From NCBI GenBank assembly GCA_016182435.1, contig JACPGN010000212.1, positions 1 through 6,662 on the forward strand: a DNA stretch of 6,662 bases, in the 5' to 3' direction. This document shows positions 1-4,179 of the stretch, in pieces. This DNA is from Lentisphaerota bacterium (GTDB lineage: Bacteria; Verrucomicrobiota; Kiritimatiellia; JAAZAB01). The position numbers and the translations under genes are program-made. The notes beneath the pieces are model-generated. The model was not told where the DNA came from, did not search any database, and saw only the letters and a list, made by a program, of their open reading frames with translations. How positions within the stretch are numbered: position 1 is the stretch's first letter; each line of letters opens with the position of its first letter.

Positions 1-1
1 G

Positions 2-1447
2 TCCGGGCTGACCGCCTCTGAGTTGCTGGCGTTCCTGGAATGCCTGGCGCTCAGGCCGGAAAAATTGAGCGAGACCGGCGGCTTGAAAAAGGCCCTGGAC
101 GAGCGCAACCTGAAATGCATTCAAGTCACCGACGTGCGCTACGGGCGGATTGATAAAGATAAAGAAAAGGCTAAAGAAAAGGATAAGGATAAAAGTAAGA
201 AGTCGGCGGCTGGTGATGACTATCTCAAGACTTTGCGCATGGCCAGCTTCGTTGGCGGTAGCACACCGGCGGCGCCGGAGGCGGAACTACCGGCGAGCTT
301 GCCGTCTCCTGAAGAATTAAAGGAGCTCTATGCCATCCGCGAACGGTTCAAGGCCGAGCTGGACAACCGGGTTCAGGAAGCGACCCGGCGTTACCAGGTG
401 GAAAACAAGCGCTTGTCGTTCGAAAAGGACACGATGGATTCGGTCATGCGCCACGTCGGCGAAGGCGTGGTGGTGATCGGCAACGACGGCAATATTCTCA
501 TGGCCAATCCCGCCGCCGAAAAGATGTTGAGCAATAGCGGCCGGGCCATCGTGGGCCATTCGTTGAAAGAATCCCTGCGCAAAGAGCACTCCCTGGTCCT
601 CTCCGGCGGCACGCCGGAGGCCATCCAGGAGATTGAAGTGGATGGCAAAGACGAGGAGACGCGCAAAGTGCTGCGTTCCTCCAATGCCGTAGTCGAAGAC
701 AAGGACGGCCGGACCATCGGCATGGTATCGGTGCTTTCCGATGTCACCAAGATGAAGGAAGTGGAGCAATTGAAATCCGATTTTGTGGCCAACGTATCCC
801 ATGAGCTGCGCTCGCCGCTGGCCGCCATCCAGAAAAACATAGGTCTTATCCTGGACCAGAGCGCGGGCGCCGTCACCGACCATCAGAAGGAATTTCTCTC
901 GCTGGCTAAGGACAATGTTGAGCGCCTGACCCGGCTTATCAATGATCTGTTGGACCTCTCAAAAATCGAGGCCGGCAAAATGGAGTTGAAAAAGACGCGC
1001 ACCGACCTGAACACCCTGGCCCGCAACGCAGCTACGGCCTTTACCGGCTGGTTCCGCGAAAAGAATATCACCTGCCGCCTTGAGCTCCCGGAGGCGCCTC
1101 TGGAATTGGAGCTGGATGCCGACAAAATCACGCAGGTGCTGAATAACCTGCTTAGCAACGCGCTTAAGTTTACCCCGAGCAAGGGCAATATCCGGGTTGC
1201 CTTGAGCACGGCGGATGGTCCCGTTGAGGTCTCTGTTTCTGACACTGGTCTGGGCATTGAGGCCAAAGATCAGCAGCGGATTTTCAGTAAGTTCGAGCAA
1301 GTTACCACTACACACACGAATGGCGTCCACGGCACGGGCTTGGGCCTGCCGCTGGCCAAGGAGATAGTGGAAAAACACGGCGGTCATATCCGGGTCAAGA
1401 GCGAAGTTGGCAAGGGCAGCACGTTCACCTTTTCCCTGCCCCGGTGA
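2..1447 (+). CDS. PAS-domain sensor histidine kinase, 5' partial
   Basis: The frame is open from base 2, so the true start is probably outside the window; the first possible start inside is TTG at 23, and the residue numbers here count from it. Residues 1-40 form a small helical segment with a GGLKKALDE motif that I recognise only vaguely. A Lys/Asp/Glu-rich linker (about 43-60) and a predicted coiled coil (about 95-135) follow. A PAS-like domain (about 136-245) contains EGVVVIGNDGNILMANPAAE. The HisKA domain carries the phospho-acceptor H260 in SHELRSPLAAI. The ATPase domain has the N-box (N375, N379), the G1 box DTGLG (407-411) and the G2 box GTGLGL (437-442). All key residues for autophosphorylation are present. 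No membrane segment is visible, so it is probably cytoplasmic unless the missing N-terminus anchors it. The stop codon lies inside a hairpin repeat. The receiver gene at 1652 is the likely partner. The signal sensed is unknown. Confidence 0.95.
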   Translation, partial: SGLTASELLAFLECLALRPEKLSETGGLKKALDERNLKCIQVTDVRYGRIDKDKEKAKEKDKDKSKKSAAGDDYLKTLRMASFVGGSTPAAPEAELPASLPSPEELKELYAIRERFKAELDNRVQEATRRYQVENKRLSFEKDTMDSVMRHVGEGVVVIGNDGNILMANPAAEKMLSNSGRAIVGHSLKESLRKEHSLVLSGGTPEAIQEIEVDGKDEETRKVLRSSNAVVEDKDGRTIGMVSVLSDVTKMKEVEQLKSDFVANVSHELRSPLAAIQKNIGLILDQSAGAVTDHQKEFLSLAKDNVERLTRLINDLLDLSKIEAGKMELKKTRTDLNTLARNAATAFTGWFREKNITCRLELPEAPLELELDADKITQVLNNLLSNALKFTPSKGNIRVALSTADGPVEVSVSDTGLGIEAKDQQRIFSKFEQVTTTHTNGVHGTGLGLPLAKEIVEKHGGHIRVKSEVGKGSTFTFSLPR

Positions 1448-1475
1448 ACTTTCGCGCAAAAGCGCGAAAGTTCAC
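1444..1475. repeat. Perfect 14-bp hairpin overlapping the kinase stop codon
   Basis: Bases 1444-1457 (GTGAACTTTCGCGC) and 1462-1475 are exact reverse complements around an AAAA loop. The kinase stop codon TGA (1445-1447) is within the left arm. No T-tract follows on the plus strand, so it is not a classical intrinsic terminator for the kinase; it could still protect the mRNA 3' end or attenuate read-through into the receiver gene. The arms match the hairpins at 1604-1637 and 2699-2732. Its loop is AAAA where theirs contain TTTT, so it is the same family in the opposite orientation. Confidence 0.85.
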
Positions 1476-1569
1476 TCAAATATGCGCGGTGTTTTATGAC
1501 GTAAACGATTATTGATGAAGTCCGGGAAAAAGCCGCTCCCATCAAAAATTATTCGCCATTGGATAAGGA

Positions 1570-1637
1570 CTCTTGCTTTTACCGCCTAATTGTCTTTTAA
1601 TTTGTGAAATTTCGCGCGTTTTAGTGCGAAAGTTCAC
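1570..1637 (+). repeat. 68-base leader repeat, copy A, before the response regulator
   Basis: This stretch matches 2665-2732 at 66 of 68 bases with no gaps (differences at 1614 and 1625). The left half is AT-rich and the right half is an imperfect hairpin (arms 1604-1617 and 1624-1637, loop GTTTTA, one A/G mismatch and one G-U pair). It ends three bases before the Shine-Dalgarno sequence of the receiver gene, so the hairpin would sit against the ribosome site if transcribed. It may be a mobile palindromic repeat, a shared promoter-leader, or both. Confidence 0.85.
1573..1601 (+). promoter_or_regulatory. Possible sigma70-type promoter within repeat copy A
   Basis: TTGCTT (1573-1578) and TTTAAT (1596-1601) are separated by 17 bases. 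The -10 hexamer has one mismatch to TATAAT, while the -35 hexamer matches TTGACA only in TTG. Transcription would start near 1608, in the left arm of the hairpin. This is inference from spacing and resemblance, and AT-rich DNA gives such matches by chance. Confidence 0.35.
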
Positions 1638-1639
1638 TC

Positions 1640-1645
1640 AGGAGG
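1640..1645 (+). promoter_or_regulatory. Shine-Dalgarno site of the response regulator
   Basis: AGGAGG lies six bases before the ATG at 1652. It decides that start over the out-of-frame ATG at 1647. It begins three bases after the hairpin of repeat copy A, so the structure could influence ribosome access. Confidence 0.85.
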
Positions 1646-1651
1646 TATGCC

Positions 1652-2035
1652 ATGGAAAACAAAGATATTCGGATCTTGCTGGTGGACGATGAAGATGGCT
1701 TTCGGCGGCCGATGGAGTTTTGGCTGAAGGCCAAGGGTTACCAGGTCGTCAGTGTGGATAATGGCGCCTCGGGCCTCGCCGAAATCGAGCGACAGCGGCC
1801 TACGATAGTTTATTTGGATATGAAGATGCCCGGGATGAACGGCCTGGAAACCCTGGCGAAAATCCGGGAAAAGGACAAGAAGCTGCCCGTGATTATGATC
1901 ACGGCCTACGGCACCTCGCAGGACATGAAGAAAGCCGAGGTTTTGGGCGTTTCCGGATTTTTCAAGAAGGATGAAGACTTTACCACCGCCGCGAAACTGA
2001 TCGTCCTTGCCCTGGCTGCGGACAAAATTGCTTAG
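1652..2035 (+). CDS. Single-domain response regulator (CheY-like receiver)
   Basis: This 127-residue protein is one receiver domain with no output domain. The acidic pocket is D12-D13, the phospho-acceptor is D56 (in YLDMKMPGMNG), the switch threonine is T84 (in MITAYG), and the conserved lysine is K105 or K106 in FFKKDEDF. The usual Lys-Pro pair is replaced by Lys-Lys-Asp, which may alter the loop after beta-5 but leaves the lysine needed for phosphate coordination. Length is normal for the family. Start ATG follows a strong AGGAGG. It lies 204 bases downstream of the histidine kinase, its likely phosphodonor. Without an output domain it must act by protein contact or pass phosphate onward; the target cannot be told from here. 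The promoter-like repeat directly upstream may allow expression apart from the kinase. Confidence 0.95.
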   Translation: MENKDIRILLVDDEDGFRRPMEFWLKAKGYQVVSVDNGASGLAEIERQRPTIVYLDMKMPGMNGLETLAKIREKDKKLPVIMITAYGTSQDMKKAEVLGVSGFFKKDEDFTTAAKLIVLALAADKIA

Positions 2036-2126
2036 CGGCGCTGCTTGGTTAGCCTGTCCGGTCCCGTCCCCGTGGTCAGTCGCGGTAAGATTCAACAAGG
2101 AAGGCCCTCCTACGCTCGGCGGCTGC
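2036..2126. other. Spacer with no recognisable feature
   Basis: No start codon with a ribosome site, hairpin or repeat stands out here. The long plus-strand frames that begin in it continue through the antisense of the tRNA and the dispersed repeat, and their translations resemble no protein, so they are not genes. Confidence 0.5.
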
Positions 2127-2209
2127 GCCTTGAGCTACGGAGCGCATCATTCGCTCTGCGATGGCCTGCCATCCGAAGCTCAAGCCCGAAGGGCGCAGAG
2201 CGAAGGATG
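2127..2209. repeat. Interleaved inverted repeats downstream of tRNA-Ser
   Basis: Two inverted repeats are interleaved in the order A1-B1-A2-B2. A1 (2127-2141) pairs with A2 (2172-2186) at 13 of 15 positions. B1 (2145-2160) pairs with B2 (2194-2209) at 15 of 16. A small palindrome ATGGCCTGCCAT (2161-2172) lies between. The two pairings cannot form as simple nested stems, so the RNA would choose one or fold as a pseudoknot. On the minus strand this follows the tRNA, and B2 overlaps its encoded CCA, so it may help terminate or process the tRNA transcript. A composite degenerate palindromic repeat is equally likely. Confidence 0.6.
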
Positions 2210-2295
2210 GCGGAAGGGGAGGGATTCGAACCCCCGGCGCCTTGCGGCGCTCCGGTTTTCAAGACCGGCGCTATCGTCCACTCAGCCACCCTTCC
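2208..2295 (-). tRNA. tRNA-Ser(UGA), CCA encoded
   Basis: Read on the minus strand from 2295, the acceptor stem GGAAGGG pairs perfectly with CCCTTCC. Then come a D-arm with GCT/AGC, an anticodon stem CCGGT/ACCGG with loop CTTGAAA (anticodon TGA, reading UCA), a long class II variable arm (GCGCC/GGCGC with GCAA loop), a T-arm with TTCGAAT, discriminator G and encoded CCA (2210-2208). The long variable arm and G73 are typical of serine tRNA. It is transcribed against the surrounding protein genes. A truncated second copy of its 5' half lies upstream of it at 2377-2416. Confidence 0.96.
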
Positions 2296-2303
2296 AAAAT
2301 CCA

Positions 2304-2416
2304 CCGGTTTTTCGCGTCGCTCCGGCTTTGGCCGGAGCAAGCGACCACTTGCCACGCGCTGTGCGTGGCGACGTGGCAAGACCGGCGCTATCGTCCACTC
2401 AGCCACCCTTCCAAAA
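2304..2416 (-). pseudogene. Interrupted, truncated tRNA-Ser copy
   Basis: Bases 2377-2416 are identical to 2260-2299 over 40 bases. They hold the tRNA 5' leader TTTT, acceptor 5' strand, D-arm and anticodon arm up to CTTG in the anticodon loop. In the intact gene CTTG continues as AAAACCGG. Here a 65-base palindromic stretch intervenes, and AAAACCGG reappears at 2311-2304, after which the sequence runs into the leader of the intact tRNA. The variable arm, T-arm and acceptor 3' strand are missing, so it cannot be a working tRNA by itself. The 40-base match is certain. Reading the 8-base AAAACCGG as the rest of the same anticodon arm is inference and could be chance. Confidence 0.7.
2312..2376. 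repeat. Double-hairpin segment between tRNA-Ser copies
   Basis: The segment contains two strong hairpins: 2319-2326 with 2331-2338 (8 bp, loop TTTG) and 2351-2357 with 2363-2369 (7 bp, loop GCTGT). GTCGC and GCGAC extend the first imperfectly. It is GC-rich and looks like a REP-like palindromic unit placed in the anticodon loop of the second tRNA copy. No coding potential is evident. Confidence 0.65.
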
Positions 2417-2426
2417 GCAGGCTGTG

Positions 2427-2579
2427 CCCGCAACCCAAGAAAATCAACCACTGATTACACGGATTTCACGGATGGTAAGACCGCCGCCGGCCACTTGGCG
2501 ACCGGCGACAATCAGTGTTATCCCTGGCCGACGCTCGGGCAGGCCGTGCCATCCGTGGTTTTATATTCTTGGTTTTCAT
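2427..2579 (+). repeat. Dispersed ~150-base repeat, copy 1
   Basis: The left end (2427-2454, containing CGCAACCCAAGAAAATCAAC) matches the reverse complement of 4153-4179 with a single one-base gap. The right end (2550-2579, containing ATTCTTGGTTTTCAT) matches the reverse complement of 4031-4060 with few changes. The copies are 153 and 149 bases long and inverted relative to each other. Their interiors differ but share CACGGAT-type words. The two ends of one copy are roughly inverted (CCAAGAAAATCAACCAC against CCAAGAATATAAAACCAC), as in a MITE-like element. No protein is encoded. Confidence 0.8.
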
Positions 2580-2664
2580 GGCGGTTCCTCGTGATTGAGT
2601 TACTAACGCAAACCATCCTTCCTGACCATACGGAATAGCGGGGGCGAATTCAAACAGATATTGC
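2580..2664. other. Spacer with no recognisable feature
   Basis: This short stretch between the dispersed repeat and the 68-base repeat shows no gene, hairpin or convincing promoter. Confidence 0.5.
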
Positions 2665-2732
2665 CTCTTGCTTTTACCGCCTAATTGTCTTTTAATTTGT
2701 GAAATTTCACGCGTTTTAGCGCGAAAGTTCAC
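2665..2732 (+). repeat. 68-base leader repeat, copy B, before fabZ
   Basis: This is the second copy of the element at 1570-1637, at 66 of 68 identical bases. Its hairpin arms are 2699-2712 and 2719-2732 with two mismatches. The change at 2720 restores a G-C pair that is G-U in copy A, whereas the change at 2709 breaks one. The promoter-like hexamers TTGCTT (2668-2673) and TTTAAT (2691-2696) are unchanged. It ends 42 bases before the fabZ start, and sequence to its left is unrelated to that beside copy A, so the repeat is a discrete unit. Confidence 0.85.
2668..2696 (+). promoter_or_regulatory. Possible promoter of the fabZ-lpxA-gspD-gspE operon
   Basis: TTGCTT (2668-2673) and TTTAAT (2691-2696) lie 17 bases apart, exactly as in the repeat before the response regulator. 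If used, the transcript would start near 2703 and carry the hairpin in its leader. No better promoter candidate was seen between 2580 and 2774. Confidence 0.35.
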
Positions 2733-2774
2733 CAACTGTCAGCGGAGGCTTTTTTTACCGGGGAAACCGCGCGC

Positions 2775-3218
2775 GTGGCCACAATACTGACCAATCAGGA
2801 AATCCAGAAGCTGATCCCGCACCGCTATCCCATGCTGCTGGTGGATCGGATTGTGGAATGCGACGACCAGCAGCGCATTGTCGGGATCAAGAACATCTCG
2901 GTGAACGAACCGTTCTTCCAAGGCCATTTCCCCGGCGCCCCCGTAATGCCGGGCGTCCTGCAGTTGGAAGCCATGGCCCAGGTGGCCGGTCTCCTGCATG
3001 GCCGCAAAACCGGGCAAAGCGGCAAACTACCGCTTTTCATGGGCCTTGACAAAGTCAAGTTTCGCAAAGTGATTACGCCGGGCGACCAGATGCGCATCGA
3101 GGTTGAAATTGTCACCACGCGGGGGAATGTGATCCGCGCGCGCGGCCAGGTGCTGGTGGACGGCCAGTTGGCGTCCGAAGCGGAGCTGCTCTTCATGTTG
3201 ACGGACCAGAAAGTGTAA
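2775..3218 (+). CDS. fabZ: 3-hydroxyacyl-ACP dehydratase FabZ
   Basis: FabZ dehydrates (3R)-hydroxyacyl-ACP to trans-2-enoyl-ACP in cytoplasmic fatty acid synthesis and so competes with LpxA for hydroxyacyl-ACP. The 147-residue length is typical. It opens with the family's PHRYPMLLVDR (15-25). The hot-dog active site is GHFPGAPVMPGVLQLEAMAQ, with catalytic H51 and E65. GTG at 2775 is chosen because it puts PHRYP at the usual distance from the N-terminus. Shine-Dalgarno support is poor: GCGGAGG (2741-2747) is too far upstream, and the frame is open further left. lpxA begins two bases after the stop, the common fabZ-lpxA pairing. The part matching FabZ is not fused to an LpxC domain, as it is in some phyla. 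Confidence 0.97.
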   Translation: MATILTNQEIQKLIPHRYPMLLVDRIVECDDQQRIVGIKNISVNEPFFQGHFPGAPVMPGVLQLEAMAQVAGLLHGRKTGQSGKLPLFMGLDKVKFRKVITPGDQMRIEVEIVTTRGNVIRARGQVLVDGQLASEAELLFMLTDQKV

Positions 3219-3220
3219 CC

Positions 3221-3994
3221 ATGACTACCATTCATCCCACCGCCATCGTGGACTCTGGCGCCGAACTGGACGAGGGCGTGGAAATCGGCGCCTACAGCAT
3301 TGTCGGCGCGCACGTCAAAATCGGCCGCGCCACCCGCATCATGCCGCACGTCTTCCTGGATGGCTGGACGACGCTCGGCGAAAGTTGTACCGTGTTCCCG
3401 TTTGCCAGCATCGGTACCCAGACCCAGGACCTGAAATACAAGGGCGGCGTCACCTTCGTTGAAATTGGCGACCACACCACCCTGCGCGAATATGTCACGG
3501 TCAACGCGGGCACTAACGAGGGGGACGTAACCCGGGTCGGCGCGCGCTGCCACATCATGGCCTATTCGCACGTGGCCCACCAGTGTATTGTCGGCAACGG
3601 CGTAATCATGGCCAACGCCGGCACGCTGGCCGGCCACGTGATTATTGAGGATGATGCCATAATTGGCGGGTTGTGCGGCATTCATCAGTTTGTGCGCGTC
3701 GGGCGTATGAGCATCGTTGGCGGCTGTTCCAAGGCCGTGCATGATATTCCGCCCTTCATGATGGCCGATGGCAATCCCGCCGCGGTTCGCGGAATCAACA
3801 CGATCGGCTTACAGCGGCATGCCATAACAGAAGCCGTTCGCCAGACTCTGAAAGAGGCTTATCGCATTCTTTATCGCGAAAACCTGGTGGCCAAAGCCGC
3901 CCTTGAAAAAATGAAGACCGAGCTGGCCTTAGGCCCGGAACTCGAACACTTGATGGCCTTTGTAGCCTCTTCGAAACGCGGCATCGCCCGTTGA
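3221..3994 (+). CDS. lpxA: UDP-N-acetylglucosamine O-acyltransferase LpxA
   Basis: LpxA moves a 3-hydroxyacyl chain from ACP to the 3-OH of UDP-GlcNAc, the first step of lipid A synthesis, in the cytoplasm. The 257 residues comprise a left-handed beta-helix of hexapeptide repeats (about 1-190) and an alpha-helical C-terminal domain that starts after the GNPAAVRGINTIGLQR motif. Aligned by eye to the E. coli enzyme, catalytic H125 corresponds to H120 (SHVAHQC), H144 to H139, H160-Q161 to H155-Q156, and the acyl-ruler G173 to G168. Keeping glycine there suggests a long hydroxyacyl chain of about C14, an inference from E. coli. The C-terminus SSKRGIAR resembles the usual STRGLIR ending. Start ATG follows the fabZ stop by two bases, consistent with translational coupling. 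Confidence 0.97.
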   Translation: MTTIHPTAIVDSGAELDEGVEIGAYSIVGAHVKIGRATRIMPHVFLDGWTTLGESCTVFPFASIGTQTQDLKYKGGVTFVEIGDHTTLREYVTVNAGTNEGDVTRVGARCHIMAYSHVAHQCIVGNGVIMANAGTLAGHVIIEDDAIIGGLCGIHQFVRVGRMSIVGGCSKAVHDIPPFMMADGNPAAVRGINTIGLQRHAITEAVRQTLKEAYRILYRENLVAKAALEKMKTELALGPELEHLMAFVASSKRGIAR

Positions 3995-4059
3995 GGATTA
4001 TTATGAGAAAGCGCAGATTATGGTTCTATTATGAAAAACAAGAATATTACCACGGATGA
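3993..4059 (+). promoter_or_regulatory. Ribosome site and 18-codon frame, likely displaced gspD start
   Basis: GAGGA (3993-3997), overlapping the lpxA stop, is five bases before ATG 4003. That frame reads MRKRRLWFYY, a typical basic signal-peptide n-region, then runs into the dispersed repeat and stops at TGA 4057-4059. The frame used by gspD from 4031 is different and has no comparable ribosome site. The simplest reading is that this is the older gspD start, cut off from its hydrophobic segment by the repeat. It might now act as a leader coupled to the overlapping ATG 4031. Confidence 0.5.
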
Positions 4060-4179
4060 CACGGATAGCACGGATATGGAATGGGGACAGCTTTCCCATC
4101 CGTGCCATCAGTGTAACCCGCCTGCAACGCTGGGCGTAGCACTGCGGGCAGGTCAGTGGTTGATTTTCTGGGTTGCGGG
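4031..4179 (-). repeat. Dispersed ~150-base repeat, copy 2, across the gspD start
   Basis: Inverted relative to copy 1 at 2427-2579. Its termini match those of copy 1 closely, and its interior carries three CACGGAT-type words near 4051-4075. It contains the gspD start codon: the ATG at 4031 is the reverse complement of the CAT that ends copy 1. Read in the gspD frame it is open throughout and encodes residues 1 to about 50. Confidence 0.8.

Noticed and set aside
1444..1475. Intrinsic terminator for the histidine kinase.
   Set aside because: The stem is strong, but no T-tract follows on the plus strand; the loop and repeat relationship point to a dispersed hairpin. Another role in mRNA 3' ends remains possible.
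2007..2638. Overlapping plus-strand open frames of about 100 to 200 codons (2007-2594, 2045-2638, 2161-2454).
   Set aside because: They translate the antisense of tRNA-Ser, its truncated copy and the dispersed repeat. Peptides such as TDYTDFTDG and the duplicated RRYRPLSHPSK are products of repeats, and no ribosome site or family resemblance supports a gene.
1444..2732. CRISPR-like array from the recurring GTGAA...TTCAC hairpins.
   Set aside because: There are only three copies, irregularly spaced and in two orientations, with no spacer pattern or cas gene.
2699..2756. Terminator made of the copy B hairpin and the seven T residues at 2750-2756.
   Set aside because: Seventeen bases separate hairpin and T-tract, too far for a classical intrinsic terminator, and it would block the fabZ operon.
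2825..3742. Minus-strand open frame of 305 codons opposite fabZ and lpxA.
   Set aside because: It is a shadow of two strongly supported genes in GC-rich DNA; its translation is rich in His, Ala and Arg with no recognisable domain.
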